Counted from the stretch's first letter, positions 36,124 to 47,864 are shown. The stretch: 64,000 nucleotides of DNA from Flavobacteriales bacterium (GCA_016721005.1 JADKJM010000016.1:434001-498000), one strand, 5' to 3'. Numbers and translations are program-made. The notes: generated by a model not told the origin, from the sequence alone.

Positions 36124-36642
36124 TTATCCGTTGAAGACGCGATCCAGTTTCAACCCGCGCTGGCGGGCTACCTGGTTCGCATCGCGCATTTTGGTGAGTG
36201 CCTCGATGGTGGCCTTCACCACGTTGTGCGGGTTGCTGCTGCCTTTGCTCTTGGCCAATACGTCGGTGACACCAACGCTCTCCAACACCGCGCGCATGGC
36301 ACCACCCGCGATCACACCCGTACCGTGGGCGGCGGGCTTCAGGAACACCTGCGCACCGGCGAACTTGCCTTCCTGTGAGTGGGGAATGGTCCCCTTCATC
36401 ACCGGCACCTTCACCAGGTTCTTCTTGGCGTCGTCAATGCCCTTTGCAATGGCCTCCTGCACTTCCTTGGCTTTTCCGAGACCATGACCTACCACTCCAT
36501 TCTCATTACCCACCACAACGATGGCGGCGAAGGTGAACGTGCGACCGCCCTTGGTCACCTTGGTGACACGGTTCAGCGCGACGAGCTTGTCCTTCAGCTC
36601 GAGATCACTGCTCTTGACCTTCTTGATGTTCGTTTCAGACAT
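36124..36642 (-). CDS. rpsE: 30S ribosomal protein S5
   Basis: 172 residues. The double-stranded-RNA-binding N-terminal half ([30 protein letters not shown]) and the second half ([41 protein letters not shown]) are canonical. It shapes decoding accuracy. Confidence 0.97.
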   Translation of the reverse strand: MSETNIKKVKSSDLELKDKLVALNRVTKVTKGGRTFTFAAIVVVGNENGVVGHGLGKAKEVQEAIAKGIDDAKKNLVKVPVMKGTIPHSQEGKFAGAQVFLKPAAHGTGVIAGGAMRAVLESVGVTDVLAKSKGSSNPHNVVKATIEALTKMRDANQVARQRGLKLDRVFNG

Positions 36643-36654
36643 GGGGTATGGTGA

Positions 36655-37008
36655 TCAGAAATTGAGGCCGGCTTCGCGTGCGGCATCGGCCAAGGCTTTC
36701 ACCCGACCATGATAGAGGTAACCGCTGCGGTCGAACACGACCATTTCGATGCCGGCGGCCTTCGCCTTCTCGGCGATGGCTTGTCCGACGATCTTGGCCT
36801 GTTCGATCTTGGGGATCCCGTTGGCCTTCTTGTCCTTCAAGGACGAAGCGCTCACCAGCGTGCGGCCGGCGAGGTCGTCGATGATCTGGGCATACATGCC
36901 CGTGTTGCTGCGATAGACCGTGAGGCGCGGACGCTCGGGCGTACCCGATAGGTTCTTCCGAACGCGCTTCTTGATCTTGTCCCTGCGGATGCTCCTGCTG
37001 AATGCCAT
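36655..37008 (-). CDS. rplR: 50S ribosomal protein L18
   Basis: 117 residues, a 5S rRNA binder: [38 protein letters not shown] and the terminal [26 protein letters not shown] are typical. Confidence 0.97.
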   Translation of the reverse strand: MAFSRSIRRDKIKKRVRKNLSGTPERPRLTVYRSNTGMYAQIIDDLAGRTLVSASSLKDKKANGIPKIEQAKIVGQAIAEKAKAAGIEMVVFDRSGYLYHGRVKALADAAREAGLNF

Positions 37009-37016
37009 GACTATGC

Positions 37017-37571
37017 TTATTTGCCAGCGGCTTTACCTGCCTTACGACGCACCTGCTCGCCCACGAAGCGAACACCCTTGCCTTTGTAAGGCTCAGGCTT
37101 GCGCAATGCACGCAGTTTGGCGGCCACCTGGCCGATGAGTTGCTTGTCCGCGCTCTCCAGGCGGATGATGGGGTTCTTTCCTTTTTCCTGCGCAGCAGCC
37201 AACTTGATCTGCGGCGGTACCACGAGGGTGATACCGTGCGAGAAGCCCAGCGACAACTGGAGCTGCTGGCCTTTGGCCACGGCGCGGTAACCCACACCCA
37301 CCAGTTCCTGCTCGATCACGTAGCCGTCGCTCACGCCCTTCACCATGTTGGCGATGAGCGCGCGGTAAAGGCCGTGCTTCGCGCGATGCGGCTTGGCATC
37401 ACTCGGGCGGCTCAAGGTCACCGTGGTGCCCTCGAGCTTGCAGGTGATGTTCGGGTCGACCGCCTGCTCCAAGGTTCCCTTCGGACCTTTCACGGTCACC
37501 AGGTTCTTGTTGCTGATCGTGAACTCCACACCCTTGGGGAGTTCGATCGGTGCTTTTCCAATGCGTGACAT
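37017..37571 (-). CDS. rplF: 50S ribosomal protein L6
   Basis: 184 residues with the two L6 repeats; start fixed at [17 protein letters not shown] (37571) by homology of the N-terminus. The second repeat ends in [24 protein letters not shown], the conserved 23S rRNA-binding signature. Confidence 0.97.
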   Translation of the reverse strand: MSRIGKAPIELPKGVEFTISNKNLVTVKGPKGTLEQAVDPNITCKLEGTTVTLSRPSDAKPHRAKHGLYRALIANMVKGVSDGYVIEQELVGVGYRAVAKGQQLQLSLGFSHGITLVVPPQIKLAAAQEKGKNPIIRLESADKQLIGQVAAKLRALRKPEPYKGKGVRFVGEQVRRKAGKAAGK

Positions 37572-37582
37572 GGTCCTCTTGC

Positions 37583-37981
37583 TTAGCTCACGTAACACAA
37601 TACCTCACCACCCACGTTCAGCGTACGGGCCTCCTTGTCGGTGACCACACCACGGCTGGTGGAGATGATGGCCACGCCGAGGCCGTTAAGCACGCGGGGT
37701 AGCTGCTCCGCGTGGGCGTATTTGCGCAGGCCGGGCGTGCTCACGCGACTCAATTCGCGGATGGCGCTCTGGCGCGTTTGCGCATCGTACTTCAGGGCGA
37801 TCTTGATCAACCCTTGCTTGCCGTCCTCTTCGGTCTTCCAGGAGAGGATGTAGCCTTTGTCGTACAGGATGCGCGTGATGTCCTTCTTCAGGTTGCTTGC
37901 AGGCACCGTAACGACCTTCTTGTTCGCCTGGATGGCGTTGCGCAAGCGGGTCAGGTAATCGGCGATCGGATCGGTGGTCAT
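37583..37981 (-). CDS. rpsH: 30S ribosomal protein S8
   Basis: 132 residues from MTTDPIADYLTRLRNAIQANKKVV to the C-terminal ISTSRGVVTDKEARTLNVGGEVLCYVS, both diagnostic. The start at 37981 is chosen over an upstream in-frame Met that would place the palindromic spacer element in the protein. Confidence 0.97.
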   Translation of the reverse strand: MTTDPIADYLTRLRNAIQANKKVVTVPASNLKKDITRILYDKGYILSWKTEEDGKQGLIKIALKYDAQTRQSAIRELSRVSTPGLRKYAHAEQLPRVLNGLGVAIISTSRGVVTDKEARTLNVGGEVLCYVS

Positions 37982-37996
37982 GGTCGTTTCTTGTTT

Positions 37997-38018
37997 GGGC
38001 GATGCATGCATCGCCCCT
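37997..38018. repeat. Perfect 20-bp palindrome, rpsN-rpsH spacer
   Basis: GGGCGATGCA (37997-38006) and TGCATCGCCC (38007-38016), exact. It lacks the TAC that follows most other copies (CTGCG instead). Confidence 0.7.
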
Positions 38019-38024
38019 GCGTTA

Positions 38025-38294
38025 TTACCAGCTGCACTTGGTTACCCCGGGGATCTTGCCCTCCAGTGCCATGTTGCGGAACACGTTCCGCGAAATACCG
38101 AAGATGCGGATGTAGCCACGCGGACGACCGGTGAGGCCGCAACGATTGTGCATACGCACCTTGCTGCCGTTGGCAGGCATCTTCTGCAAACCCTCCCAAT
38201 CACCAGCGGCTTTCAGCTTGGCGCGTTTGGCGGCGTGCTTCTCCACCATACTTGCGCGCTTACGCTCGCGGGCTTTCATGCTTTCCTTGGCCAT
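38025..38294 (-). CDS. rpsN: 30S ribosomal protein S14
   Basis: 89 residues, the long zinc-free (C-minus) form: [19 protein letters not shown], then [27 protein letters not shown] and the end GVTKCSW. Confidence 0.96.
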   Translation of the reverse strand: MAKESMKARERKRASMVEKHAAKRAKLKAAGDWEGLQKMPANGSKVRMHNRCGLTGRPRGYIRIFGISRNVFRNMALEGKIPGVTKCSW

Positions 38295-38305
38295 CTGTTC
38301 AGTTG

Positions 38306-38332
38306 TTGGGGGGCGAGATCCCGCACCCGTAC
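38306..38332. repeat. Degenerate GGGCG palindromic element, rplE-rpsN spacer
   Basis: GGGCGAGATCCCGCACCC around 38310-38328 followed by GTAC. It pairs apart from two mismatches relative to an ideal GGGCGGGATCCCGCCC. Confidence 0.5.
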
Positions 38333-38338
38333 CTATTT

Positions 38339-38899
38339 CTATTTCTTGTCCTTGTCTGAGAATGGGAAACCGAAAGCACCCAACAGCGCCTTGGCTTCTT
38401 CGTCGGTATCCGCAGAGGTCACCAAGGTGATGTCCATACCCTGGACCTTGGTCACCTTGTCGATGTCGATCTCCGGGAAGATGATCTGCTCCTTCACGCC
38501 GAAGGTGAAATTGCCGCGACCATCGAAGCCGGAGGCCTTCACGCCACGGAAGTCACGCGTACGGGGCAGGCTCACCGAGATCAAGCGATCGAGGAATTCG
38601 TACATGCGATCACCACGGAGGGTGACACGCGCGCCGATGGGCATTCCCTTACGCAGTTTGAAGTTGCTGATGTCCTTGCGGGAGATCGTTTGCACGGCCT
38701 TCTGGCCGGCGATCGTGGTCATTTCCACGATGGCACCCTCCACCACTTTCTTGTCGCCAACGGCGCTACCAAGACCCTGGTTCAGGCTGATCTTCACGAT
38801 GCGGGGAACCTGCATCGAACTCTTGTATCCGAACTCCTTCAGGAGTTGCGGTGCCACCTCGGCGGCATATTTGGCGCGGAGCCTTGGAACGTAGCTCAT
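38339..38899 (-). CDS. rplE: 50S ribosomal protein L5
   Basis: 186 residues, a 5S rRNA and P-site tRNA contact: [59 protein letters not shown] and FPEIDIDKV. It overlaps rplX by 4 bases. Confidence 0.97.
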   Translation of the reverse strand: MSYVPRLRAKYAAEVAPQLLKEFGYKSSMQVPRIVKISLNQGLGSAVGDKKVVEGAIVEMTTIAGQKAVQTISRKDISNFKLRKGMPIGARVTLRGDRMYEFLDRLISVSLPRTRDFRGVKASGFDGRGNFTFGVKEQIIFPEIDIDKVTKVQGMDITLVTSADTDEEAKALLGAFGFPFSDKDKK

Positions 38900-39222
38900 G
38901 ACTTGGCTGCTGTTTTCTTGGTCTTCACATAACGCTCCAGCTTGCCGTCCTTGTCCAGGCGGCGACCCACGCGACCGGAAACACCGGACTTCGCATCGAT
39001 CAGCATCAGGTTGCTCAGGTGGATAGGACCCTCCTGTTCCGTGATGCCACCCTGCGGCTTGGCCGTGCTGGGTTTGCTATGCTTCTTGTTCAACTTGAGA
39101 CCCTCGACGATGGCGGTGCCGCGCTCGCGGTTCACCTCGAGGACACGCCCCTCGCGGGAACGGTCCACTCCGGTGAGCACCTTCACCATATCGCCTTTCT
39201 TGATATGTAGCTTCTTCTGCAT
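38896..39222 (-). CDS. rplX: 50S ribosomal protein L24
   Basis: 108 residues with the KOW motif [21 protein letters not shown], then [12 protein letters not shown] and [19 protein letters not shown]. It initiates 50S assembly. Confidence 0.97.
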   Translation of the reverse strand: MQKKLHIKKGDMVKVLTGVDRSREGRVLEVNRERGTAIVEGLKLNKKHSKPSTAKPQGGITEQEGPIHLSNLMLIDAKSGVSGRVGRRLDKDGKLERYVKTKKTAAKS

Positions 39223-39225
39223 GGC

Positions 39226-39594
39226 TCAGAGCACCTCGGGTGCGAGAGAAATGATCTTCATGAATTTCTTCTCACGCAGTTCCTTGGCCACCGGCCCGAA
39301 AATGCGTGTGCCTTTCATCTCACCAGCGGCATCCAGGATCACCACAGCGTTGTCATCGAAGCGGATGTAGCTCCCGTCCTTGCGGCGGGTCTCCTTGCTG
39401 GTGCGTACGACCACCGCCTTGTGGACGGTGCCCTTCTTCGCCCCCCCGTTCGGGATGGCGTGCTTGATGGTCACCACGATGGTGTCACCGATGCGTGCGT
39501 AACGCCGACCGCTGCCACCAAGGACACGGATGCAGAGCACCTCCTTGGCGCCGCTGTTGTCGGCTACGTTCAATCTGGATTCCTGTTGGATCAT
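39226..39594 (-). CDS. rplN: 50S ribosomal protein L14
   Basis: 122 residues, all signature blocks: [49 protein letters not shown] and [15 protein letters not shown]. Confidence 0.98.
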   Translation of the reverse strand: MIQQESRLNVADNSGAKEVLCIRVLGGSGRRYARIGDTIVVTIKHAIPNGGAKKGTVHKAVVVRTSKETRRKDGSYIRFDDNAVVILDAAGEMKGTRIFGPVAKELREKKFMKIISLAPEVL

Positions 39595-39606
39595 CGCTCT
39601 AGGATA

Positions 39607-39882
39607 TTACTTGGCGCGTTCAACGACTTCTACCAAGCGCCAGCGCTTGAGTTTGCTCATGGGGCGGGTCTCTGCAATGCGCACGGTGTCGCCAACGTGG
39701 GCATCGCCCTTCTCGTCATGCGCCATGAACTTGCTGGAGCGCTTCACGAACTTGCCGTACTTGGGGTGCATCACCCGTCGCTCAACAATAACAGTGATGC
39801 TCTTGGCCATCTTGTCGCTGGTCACGACGCCCACACGCTCCTTGCGGAGGTTGCGTTCGATGGTGGTGGTCTCGTTGCTCAT
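39607..39882 (-). CDS. rpsQ: 30S ribosomal protein S17
   Basis: 91 residues, OB fold with [40 protein letters not shown] and [23 protein letters not shown]. It overlaps rpmC by 4 bases. Confidence 0.97.
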   Translation of the reverse strand: MSNETTTIERNLRKERVGVVTSDKMAKSITVIVERRVMHPKYGKFVKRSSKFMAHDEKGDAHVGDTVRIAETRPMSKLKRWRLVEVVERAK

Positions 39883-40082
39883 TTCGCAGTGAGTTCGCGC
39901 TTGCGCAGTTCGGTAAGGATGCGGGCCACTTCCTTGCGCTTGGAGCGCAGCTGCATCGGGTTCTCTACGGGGCTGACCGTGTGGCTGAAACGCACCTTGG
40001 TGAGCGCAGTACGCTCCTCCTTCAGTTTGTCCTGCAGCTCCTGCACGTTCAGATCCTTCAATTCAAGTCCTTTCTTCTTCAT
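39879..40082 (-). CDS. rpmC: 50S ribosomal protein L29
   Basis: 67 residues, helical hairpin near the exit tunnel: [20 protein letters not shown] and [20 protein letters not shown]. Confidence 0.96.
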   Translation of the reverse strand: MKKKGLELKDLNVQELQDKLKEERTALTKVRFSHTVSPVENPMQLRSKRKEVARILTELRKRELTAK

Positions 40083-40091
40083 GGCTTCCGC

Positions 40092-40514
40092 TTATTGACC
40101 GTCGTAATCCTCGCGTGTCACGAACTTGGTCGGGATAGGCAGCTTCTGGGCTGCCAACCGCAACGCTTCCTGGGCGATCGCCATCGGCACGCCATCCACT
40201 TCGAAGATGATGCGACCAGCATGGCACACGGCCACCCAATGGTCCAGTGAACCCTTGCCCTTACCCATACGCACCTCTGCAGGCTTGCTGGTGACCGGTT
40301 TGTCCGGGAACACCTTGATCCACACCTGCCCTTCACGCTTCATGTAGCGGGTGAGGGCCACGCGGGCTGCTTCGATCTGGCGGCCGGTGAGCCAAACGCT
40401 CTCCATGGCCTTCAGTCCGAAGGATCCAAGGGCTACACGATGTCCGCGTTGGGCCTGCCCTTTCATGCGGCCCTTGTGCATATTGCGGCGTTTGCTGCGC
40501 TTCGGTTGCAACAT
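40092..40514 (-). CDS. rplP: 50S ribosomal protein L16
   Basis: 140 residues; [19 protein letters not shown], the A-site-facing [25 protein letters not shown] and [20 protein letters not shown] are conserved. Confidence 0.97.
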   Translation of the reverse strand: MLQPKRSKRRNMHKGRMKGQAQRGHRVALGSFGLKAMESVWLTGRQIEAARVALTRYMKREGQVWIKVFPDKPVTSKPAEVRMGKGKGSLDHWVAVCHAGRIIFEVDGVPMAIAQEALRLAAQKLPIPTKFVTREDYDGQ

Positions 40515-40519
40515 GGCTC

Positions 40520-41296
40520 TTAGCTGTTACGTGTGTTTCCACCACGGCGATCACCGCCACGGCGTTCTCCTGCTCCTCCACGGCGCTCGCGACGCTCCGG
40601 GCGGTCGCCACCCATGCGCGGACCGGATGGTCCGCCCTTGGGCTGACCCACGTTCGGGCTCAGGTCACGACGACCGAAAACCTCCCCACGCATGATCCAG
40701 CACTTGATCCCGATGCGACCCATCTTGGTGTGCGCCTCGGTGATCGCGAAGTCGATATCGGCACGCAGCGTGTGCAACGGCACGCGGCCCTCGCGGTAGC
40801 TCTCGGTCCGTGCGATCTCCGCACCGTTCAATCGGCCGGACACCGTGAGCTTGATGCCCTCGGCACCCATGCGCATGCTGCTGGCCACGGCCATCTTCAT
40901 GGCGCGGCGGAAGCTGATGCGGCCCTCCAACTGGCGAGCGATGCTGTCAGCGACCAGACGGGCATCCAATTCCGGACGCTTGATCTCGAAGATGTTGATC
41001 TGGACGTCCTTGCCGGTGAGCTTCTTGAGCTCCTCGCGCAACTTGTCCACTTCCGCACCACCCTTTCCGATGATGACACCAGGGCGGGCGGTATTGATGG
41101 TGATGGTCACGAGCTTCAAGGTGCGCTCGATCACGATCTTGCTCACGCTCGCCTTCTTCAGACGGGCCATGAGGTAAAGGCGGATCTTCTCGTCCTCCAC
41201 CAACTTGTCGGCGTAGTCGTTCCCGCCATACCAGTTGCTGTCCCAGCCCTTGATGTAGCCGAGGCGCTGTCCGGTAGGATGTGCTTTCTGTCCCAT
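40520..41296 (-). CDS. rpsC: 30S ribosomal protein S3
   Basis: 258 residues. The KH domain has [19 protein letters not shown] and the C-terminal domain has [31 protein letters not shown]. The last 45 residues are a Gly/Arg-rich tail ([17 protein letters not shown]), an extension frequent in this phylum. Confidence 0.97.
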   Translation of the reverse strand: MGQKAHPTGQRLGYIKGWDSNWYGGNDYADKLVEDEKIRLYLMARLKKASVSKIVIERTLKLVTITINTARPGVIIGKGGAEVDKLREELKKLTGKDVQINIFEIKRPELDARLVADSIARQLEGRISFRRAMKMAVASSMRMGAEGIKLTVSGRLNGAEIARTESYREGRVPLHTLRADIDFAITEAHTKMGRIGIKCWIMRGEVFGRRDLSPNVGQPKGGPSGPRMGGDRPERRERRGGAGERRGGDRRGGNTRNS

Positions 41297-41314
41297 AGTG
41301 GTCGCTGTCTTGAC

Positions 41315-41716
41315 TTAGGCTGCTGTGGTTGAATCAACGATGAGGCTCACGTGGTTGCTGCGCTTCACCATGCGGTAGGCGCGGCCCTGCGGAGCGGGAA
41401 GCATGCGCTTCAATCCGCGTGCTTCGTTCACTTGGATGCTCTTCACCACGAGGCCGGCGCTGTCCGCTTTGCGGCCATCGTTCTTGGCTTCCCAGTTGGC
41501 GATCGCGCTCATGAGCAACTTCTCCAGATCGCGGCTGCTGTGGCGTGTGCTGAAGCGAAGGATGCCCAACGCTTTGTCCACTTCCACACCGCGGATGAGA
41601 TCGGCCACCTGGCGCATGCGGCGCGGCGAGGTGGGCAGGTTGCGCAGGTGCGCGACGGCCACCGTCTTCATGGCCTCCTTGCGCTTGTCCGCTGCTATTT
41701 TCTTACGAGCTCCCAT
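41315..41716 (-). CDS. rplV: 50S ribosomal protein L22
   Basis: 133 residues: [25 protein letters not shown] and the tunnel-lining loop plus end [28 protein letters not shown]. An N-terminal Lys-rich extension ([16 protein letters not shown]) precedes the core. A start at the internal Met (KTVAVAH) is possible. Confidence 0.96.
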   Translation of the reverse strand: MGARKKIAADKRKEAMKTVAVAHLRNLPTSPRRMRQVADLIRGVEVDKALGILRFSTRHSSRDLEKLLMSAIANWEAKNDGRKADSAGLVVKSIQVNEARGLKRMLPAPQGRAYRMVKRSNHVSLIVDSTTAA

Positions 41717-41722
41717 GGTCTA

Positions 41723-41992
41723 TCAGTTCTGCTTGTTACCGGAGTGGCCACGGAACACACGCGTCGGGGAGAATTCTCCGAGCTTGTGACCTACCATGTT
41801 CTCCGTTACATACACGGGGATGAACTTGTTGCCGTTGTGAACGGCGATCGTGAGTCCAACGAACTCCGGCGTGATGGTGGAAGCGCGCGACCAGGTCTTG
41901 ATCACGTTCTTCTTGCCCGAGGTCAGTGCTTCGCCCACACGCTTGGTCAGCTTGTAGTGGACGAACGGTGGTTTCTTGAGTGAACGACTCAT
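41723..41992 (-). CDS. rpsS: 30S ribosomal protein S19
   Basis: 89 residues; [36 protein letters not shown] and [20 protein letters not shown] are diagnostic of the head protein S19. Confidence 0.97.
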   Translation of the reverse strand: MSRSLKKPPFVHYKLTKRVGEALTSGKKNVIKTWSRASTITPEFVGLTIAVHNGNKFIPVYVTENMVGHKLGEFSPTRVFRGHSGNKQN

Positions 41993-42004
41993 ATCTATTC
42001 AGGA

Positions 42005-42845
<841 letters not shown>

Positions 42846-42848
42846 GGC

Positions 42849-43142
42849 TTAGATGCTGCTGTAGAGATCGATGGCCTCACCCTTCTGCACGGTCACGATC
42901 GCCTTCTTGTAGGAAGAGGTGCGGCCACGCAGGATGAGGTTCTTGGTGTAACGGGTGCGACGCTTGCCACCGCAGATCATGGTGCGCACGCCGGTCACGG
43001 TCACGCTGTACTCCTTCTCCACCGCCTGCTTGATCTGCACTTTGTTGCTGGTGGGGGCGACGACGAAGCCGTAACGGTTCTCCTTCTCGCCTTGTGCCGT
43101 CATCTTTTCAGTGACGATCGGTCGGATGATGATCGGTCCCAT
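42849..43142 (-). CDS. rplW: 50S ribosomal protein L23
   Basis: 97 residues; IIRPIVTEKMTAQGEKENRYGFVV and GVRTMICGGKRRTRYTK fit L23, the exit-site protein that docks SRP and trigger factor. Confidence 0.96.
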   Translation of the reverse strand: MGPIIIRPIVTEKMTAQGEKENRYGFVVAPTSNKVQIKQAVEKEYSVTVTGVRTMICGGKRRTRYTKNLILRGRTSSYKKAIVTVQKGEAIDLYSSI

Positions 43143-43145
43143 GGC

Positions 43146-43775
43146 TTATTTGCTGAGGGTTGCTTCCAATGCGGCGATCGCGTCCTTCGCGATGATGAGC
43201 CCATTGGCATTCATGATATCGTACGTGTTGAGCTCGCTGGCCACCACCACACGTGTGCGCTGGAGGTTGCGGGCGCTCAACAACAGGTTGTCGTCCTTGG
43301 CATTCACCACCAACACACTCTTGCGCGTGGTGAGTTCGAAAGCCTTCAGGAGTGCGGCGTATTCGCTGGTCTTCGGGGCGCTCATGCTCAAGGCATCGAT
43401 CACCTTCAAGGAACCATCCTTTGCCTTGTAGGTGAGGGCGCTGCGCCGAGCGAGGTCCTTCACCTTCTTGTTCAGTTTGAAGTGGTAATCACGCGGACGG
43501 GGACCGAACACGCGTGCTCCACCGGGGAACAGCGGGCTCTTGATGGAGCCTTTGCGGCTGCCGCCGGTGCCCTTCTGGCGGTGCAACTTCTTGGTGCTAC
43601 CGCTCACTTCGCTCTTCTCGAGCGTCTTGGCGGTGCCTTGGCGCTTGTTGGCCAAATGTTGTTTCACGTCCAGCCAGATCGCGTGGTCGTTCGGCTCGAT
43701 ACCGAACACCGCGTCGCTGAGCTTGGCCTTTTTGCCGGTGGACTTGCCGTCCTTTCCGAAGATGTCTAGTTCCAT
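43146..43775 (-). CDS. rplD: 50S ribosomal protein L4
   Basis: 209 residues. The extended loop KLHRQKGTGGSRKGSIKSPLFPGGARVFGPRPRDYHFKLNKKVK and the globular part NAKDDNLLLSARNLQRTRVV match L4, which lines the exit tunnel; E. coli L4 also attenuates this operon, not testable here. Confidence 0.97.
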   Translation of the reverse strand: MELDIFGKDGKSTGKKAKLSDAVFGIEPNDHAIWLDVKQHLANKRQGTAKTLEKSEVSGSTKKLHRQKGTGGSRKGSIKSPLFPGGARVFGPRPRDYHFKLNKKVKDLARRSALTYKAKDGSLKVIDALSMSAPKTSEYAALLKAFELTTRKSVLVVNAKDDNLLLSARNLQRTRVVVASELNTYDIMNANGLIIAKDAIAALEATLSK

Positions 43776-43776
43776 C

Positions 43777-44394
43777 TTACTTCCAGATGATCACGATGCT
43801 GCCTTTGGCACCGGGAACGGTACCCTTGAGCAACAACAGGTTCTTGGTCGCGTCCACTTTCACCACTTTCAGATTCTCGGTGGTGATCCTTGTTCCGCCC
43901 GTGCGGCCTGCCATGCGCATGCCCTTGAACACGCGAGCGGGATATGAACTTCCGCCGAGTGAACCGGGAGCGCGGTTACGGTCGTGCTGGCCGTGGGTGG
44001 CTTCACCAACACCGCTGAAGCCGTGCCGTTTGACCACACCTTGGAAGCCTTTGCCCTTGCCGTTGCCGGTCACGGTCACGTAGGAACCTTCCTCGAAGAG
44101 GTCGACGCCCACTTGATCACCGAGCTTCAGATCGTTCTCGAATGCCACGAACTCGTGCGCCTTCACCTTGGGCGTGGTGTTGGCCTTCTTGTAGTGACCG
44201 ATCGAAGGGGCGGTGGCGTTCTTCATGCCACGCTCACCATACGCGAGCTGGACAGCCTCATAGCCATCCTTCTCCATGGTCTTCACGTGGCTCACCACGT
44301 TCGGGGTCGCCTCGATCACGGTGCATGCCACAAGGCTGCCGTCCGCGTCGAACAAGCTGGTCATCCCTATTTTCTTACCGATCAATCCGCTCAT
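43777..44394 (-). CDS. rplC: 50S ribosomal protein L3
   Basis: 205 residues; [20 protein letters not shown] at the start and the conserved [32 protein letters not shown] plus [19 protein letters not shown]. It has the Gln region modified by PrmB in other bacteria. Confidence 0.97.
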   Translation of the reverse strand: MSGLIGKKIGMTSLFDADGSLVACTVIEATPNVVSHVKTMEKDGYEAVQLAYGERGMKNATAPSIGHYKKANTTPKVKAHEFVAFENDLKLGDQVGVDLFEEGSYVTVTGNGKGKGFQGVVKRHGFSGVGEATHGQHDRNRAPGSLGGSSYPARVFKGMRMAGRTGGTRITTENLKVVKVDATKNLLLLKGTVPGAKGSIVIIWK

Positions 44395-44442
44395 GGCTTC
44401 TTATTGTTGAAGCGTGAAAATTTCGAGTCCTTACAGTTTCTA

Positions 44443-44748
44443 TCAGACCTTGATCTCCACGTCCACACCGCTGGGCAGTTCGAGCTTCATCAGGGCATCG
44501 ATCGTCTTGGAGGACGAACTGTAGATGTCCATCATGCGCTTGTAACTGCACAACTGGAATTGCTCACGCGCTTTCTTGTTCACGTGCGGCGAGCGCAGCA
44601 CGGTGAAGATCCGCTTATGGGTTGGAAGGGGCACGGGACCGCTTACCACGGCACCGGTACTCTTCACCGTTTTCACGATCTTCTCGGCGCTCTTGTCGAC
44701 GAGGTTGTGGTCGTACGACCTCAACTTGATCCTGATCTTCTGGGTCAT
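44443..44748 (-). CDS. rpsJ: 30S ribosomal protein S10
   Basis: 101 residues: [53 protein letters not shown] and the end [17 protein letters not shown]10 also serves as NusE in antitermination. Confidence 0.98.
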   Translation of the reverse strand: MTQKIRIKLRSYDHNLVDKSAEKIVKTVKSTGAVVSGPVPLPTHKRIFTVLRSPHVNKKAREQFQLCSYKRMMDIYSSSSKTIDALMKLELPSGVDVEIKV

Positions 44749-44753
44749 CGGGT

Positions 44754-46868
44754 CTATGCTTTGGCTGGGACTTTACCACGCACCTTGGCCAGGACGGCTT
44801 CGGTCACGTTATTGGGTGCATTCTGGTAGTGGCTGAATTCCATGGTGCTGCTTGCACGTCCGGAACTCATGGTACGCAACGAGGTCACGTAACCGAACAT
44901 CTCGCTCAACGGCACCTTGCCCTTGATCGCCTTGGCTCCGGCGCGGTCCTCCATGCCATCGATGGTACCGCGACGACGGTTCAGATCGCCGACGATGTCA
45001 CCCATGTTCTCCTCAGGTGTCACCACCTCGATCTTCATGACGGGCTCCAACAGTACAGGCTTGCACTTGGGGATGGCGGAACGGAAGGCGGACTTCGCGC
45101 AGATCTCGAAGCTCAATGCATCGGAATCCACGTTGTGGAAGGATCCATCGTACAGCGTCACCTTCAAGCTCTCCATGGGATAGCCAGCGAGCACACCGTT
45201 CTTGAGGGAAGCCTCGAAGCCTTTGGAAACCGGCCCGACGAATTCCTTCGGAATGGAACCACCCTTGATCTCGTCCACGAACTCCAGGCCGGTCTTCTCC
45301 GGATCGGTCTGTGGCTCGATGCGCACATGGATGTCCGCGAACTTTCCGCGACCACCCGTCTGCTTCTTGTACAATTCGCGATGCTCCACCATGGCGGTGA
45401 TCGCCTCCTTGTACTTCACCTGAGGTGCGCCTTGGTTGCACTCCACCTTGAACTCGCGCTTCATGCGGTCCACGAGGATCTCCAAGTGCAATTCGCCCAT
45501 CCCGCTGATCACGGTCTGGCCGGTCTCATCATCGGTGTGGACCTTGAAGGTCGGGTCCTCCTCGGCGAGCTTCGCCAGAGCAGCGCCCATCTTGTCCAGA
45601 TCCGCTTGGGTCTTGGGCTCCACCGCGATGCCGATCACCGGCTCGGGGAAGCTCATGCTCTCGAGCACGATCGGATGGTCCTCGGAACAGAGCGTATCGC
45701 CCGTGCGGATGTCCTTGAACCCGACCGCAGCGCCGATATCACCGGCTGCGATCTGATCAACCGGGTTCTGCTTGTTGGAGTGCATCTGGAAGATGCGGCT
45801 GATCCGCTCCTTCTTGTCGCTGCGTGTATTCAACACGTAGCTACCAGCATTCAACACACCGCTGTACGCGCGGAAGAAGGCCAGACGGCCCACGAACGGA
45901 TCGGTGGCGATCTTGAAAGCCAACGCCGCGAATGGTTCATCGGGATCCGGATGGCGGATGGCCTCTTCATCGGTTTCCGGGTTGATCCCGATCACCGCTT
46001 CGATGTCCATCGGGCTCGGCAAGTAGGCCATCACCGCATCCAACATGGTCTGCACCCCCTTGTTCTTGAAGGCACTGCCACAGAGGATCGGCGTGATGCT
46101 CATGTTGATCGTGCTGATGCGGACCGCATTCATGATCTCCGCTTCCGTAAGGGAATTGGGATCAGCGAAATACTTCTCCATCAACTTGTCGTCGCTCTCA
46201 GCAACGGCTTCGATCAACTTGTCGCGCCACTCCTTCACGGTATCCACCAGATCCTCCGGGATGGGAACTTCGTTCCAGGTCATTCCCTGGTCCGATTCGT
46301 TCCATACCATGCCGCGGTTGTTGATCAGATCGACCACACCGAGGAATTCCGCTTCAGCACCGATCGGTACTTGAAGTGGAACCGGGTTCGCACCCAAACG
46401 CTCGCGGATCTGGGCCACTACGCTGAAGAAGTCCGCACCACTGCGGTCCATCTTGTTCACGAAGCCGATGCGCGGCACTTTGTATTTGTTGGCTTGGCGC
46501 CACACGGTCTCGCTCTGGGGCTCCACACCACCAACGGCGCAGAATAACGCAACAGCACCGTCCAATACGCGCAAGCTGCGCTCCACCTCCACGGTGAAGT
46601 CCACGTGGCCCGGCGTATCGATCAGGTTGATCTTGTACTTGTCACCGCGGTAATCCCAGCTGGTGGTGGTAGCGGCACTGGTAATGGTGATACCACGCTC
46701 CTGCTCCTGGGCCATCCAGTCCATGGTCGCCGCTCCATCGTGTACCTCGCCGATCTTGTGGACCAGGCCAGTGTAATAGAGGATGCGTTCGGACGTGGTC
46801 GTCTTCCCGGCATCGATGTGCGCCATGATGCCGATGTTGCGCGTGAATGTCAGGTCCCTCTTGGCCAT
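44754..46868 (-). CDS. fusA: Elongation factor G
   Basis: A 704-residue translocation GTPase. G-domain motifs: [18 protein letters not shown] (P-loop), the G3 motif in [27 protein letters not shown], and [11 protein letters not shown]. Domains II-V follow, including the domain IV tip near [12 protein letters not shown] and the C-terminal [13 protein letters not shown]. It is in the str operon order rpsL-rpsG-fusA, with no tuf gene behind it. Confidence 0.98.
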   Translation of the reverse strand: MAKRDLTFTRNIGIMAHIDAGKTTTSERILYYTGLVHKIGEVHDGAATMDWMAQEQERGITITSAATTTSWDYRGDKYKINLIDTPGHVDFTVEVERSLRVLDGAVALFCAVGGVEPQSETVWRQANKYKVPRIGFVNKMDRSGADFFSVVAQIRERLGANPVPLQVPIGAEAEFLGVVDLINNRGMVWNESDQGMTWNEVPIPEDLVDTVKEWRDKLIEAVAESDDKLMEKYFADPNSLTEAEIMNAVRISTINMSITPILCGSAFKNKGVQTMLDAVMAYLPSPMDIEAVIGINPETDEEAIRHPDPDEPFAALAFKIATDPFVGRLAFFRAYSGVLNAGSYVLNTRSDKKERISRIFQMHSNKQNPVDQIAAGDIGAAVGFKDIRTGDTLCSEDHPIVLESMSFPEPVIGIAVEPKTQADLDKMGAALAKLAEEDPTFKVHTDDETGQTVISGMGELHLEILVDRMKREFKVECNQGAPQVKYKEAITAMVEHRELYKKQTGGRGKFADIHVRIEPQTDPEKTGLEFVDEIKGGSIPKEFVGPVSKGFEASLKNGVLAGYPMESLKVTLYDGSFHNVDSDALSFEICAKSAFRSAIPKCKPVLLEPVMKIEVVTPEENMGDIVGDLNRRRGTIDGMEDRAGAKAIKGKVPLSEMFGYVTSLRTMSSGRASSTMEFSHYQNAPNNVTEAVLAKVRGKVPAKA

Positions 46869-46891
46869 GGCTCTCTTGCTCTACCGATTGA

Positions 46892-47356
46892 TCAGAAGCG
46901 GAAGTGGCTGAACGCCTTGTTGGCTTCCGCCATCTTGTGTACTTCCTCCTTCTTCTTGAAGGCCGCTCCTTCCTCCTTGCTGGCCGCGAGGATCTCGTTC
47001 GCCAGTTTCTGCGCCATGCTGCGCTCGTTGCGTGAACGCGCGTAGCCGATGAGCCACTTCATGGCCAAGCTGTGCTTCCGCTCCTCACGCACTTGCTGCG
47101 GGATCTGGAAGTTGGCACCACCCACACGGCGCGAGCGGACCTCCACTTGGGGGGTCACGTTCGTGAGGGCCTTGCGGAAGATCTCCAATCCGTCCTCCCC
47201 GCTCTTCTCCGCCACCATTTCAATGGCGTTGTAGAAGATGTCGAACGACTTGCTCTTCTTGCCGTCGTACATCAGGTTGTTCACGAACTTGGTCACTTGC
47301 ACGTCGCCGAACTTGGGATCGGGGAGCGTGGTGTGCTTGACTGCTTTCTTGCGCAT
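46892..47356 (-). CDS. rpsG: 30S ribosomal protein S7
   Basis: 154 residues; [54 protein letters not shown] and the C-terminal [14 protein letters not shown] are diagnostic. It nucleates assembly of the 30S head. Confidence 0.97.
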   Translation of the reverse strand: MRKKAVKHTTLPDPKFGDVQVTKFVNNLMYDGKKSKSFDIFYNAIEMVAEKSGEDGLEIFRKALTNVTPQVEVRSRRVGGANFQIPQQVREERKHSLAMKWLIGYARSRNERSMAQKLANEILAASKEEGAAFKKKEEVHKMAEANKAFSHFRF

Positions 47357-47380
47357 TGGCTTCTATACCTTCAGATTGTT

Positions 47381-47465
47381 CAGGCCGAGCGGAGTCTCTT
47401 CTTGTGTGTTGTCAGACCGAGCGGAGTGTCTTCTTGTGTGTTGTCAGACCGAGCGGAGTCGAGGT
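47381..47465. repeat. 32-bp tandem direct repeat, rpsL-rpsG spacer
   Basis: Two near-identical 32-base units (47381-47412 and 47413-47444, differing at 2 positions) each begin CAGRCCGAGCGGAGT and end TTCTTGTGTGTTGT. A third partial unit (47445-47459) runs up to the rpsL stop. The core GACCGAGCGGAGTC resembles an interspersed motif common in this phylum. Confidence 0.75.
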
Positions 47466-47864
47466 CTATTTCTTCTTGGCTGATGCTGCACCGGCCTTGG
47501 GCTTCTTCGTGCCGTACTTGCTCCTGCGCTGGTTGCGGCCTTCCACACCACTGGTGTCCAACACGCCACGTACAATGTGGTACTTCACACCCGGCAGGTC
47601 CTTTACACGACCGCCGCGGACCAGCACGATGCTGTGCTCCTGAAGGTTGTGGCCTTCCCCGCCGATGTACGCGATCACCTCGTACCCATTCACCAAACGC
47701 ACCTTGGCCACCTTCCGGAGGGCCGAGTTCGGCTTCTTCGGGGTGGTGGTGTACACCTTCGTGCACACGCCGCGGCGTTGTGGGCAGCGGGTCAGTGCGA
47801 CCGACTTGCTCTTGTAAACCGGCGTCTGCCGGCCTTTGCGAATGAGCTGCTGAATGGTTGGCAT
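47466..47864 (-). CDS. rpsL: 30S ribosomal protein S12
   Basis: 132 residues from [21 protein letters not shown]. The decoding-site loops [19 protein letters not shown] and [31 protein letters not shown] carry the Lys residues targeted by streptomycin resistance mutations, here the wild-type Lys. It is the first gene of the superoperon. The start at 47864 follows from homology; the open frame upstream is leader. Confidence 0.97.
   Translation of the reverse strand: MPTIQQLIRKGRQTPVYKSKSVALTRCPQRRGVCTKVYTTTPKKPNSALRKVAKVRLVNGYEVIAYIGGEGHNLQEHSIVLVRGGRVKDLPGVKYHIVRGVLDTSGVEGRNQRRSKYGTKKPKAGAASAKKK

Noticed and set aside
44829..46547. 572-codon open frame on the plus strand
   Set aside because: Antisense to fusA, His/Leu/Arg-rich translation typical of a reverse frame of a high-GC gene, no family features.
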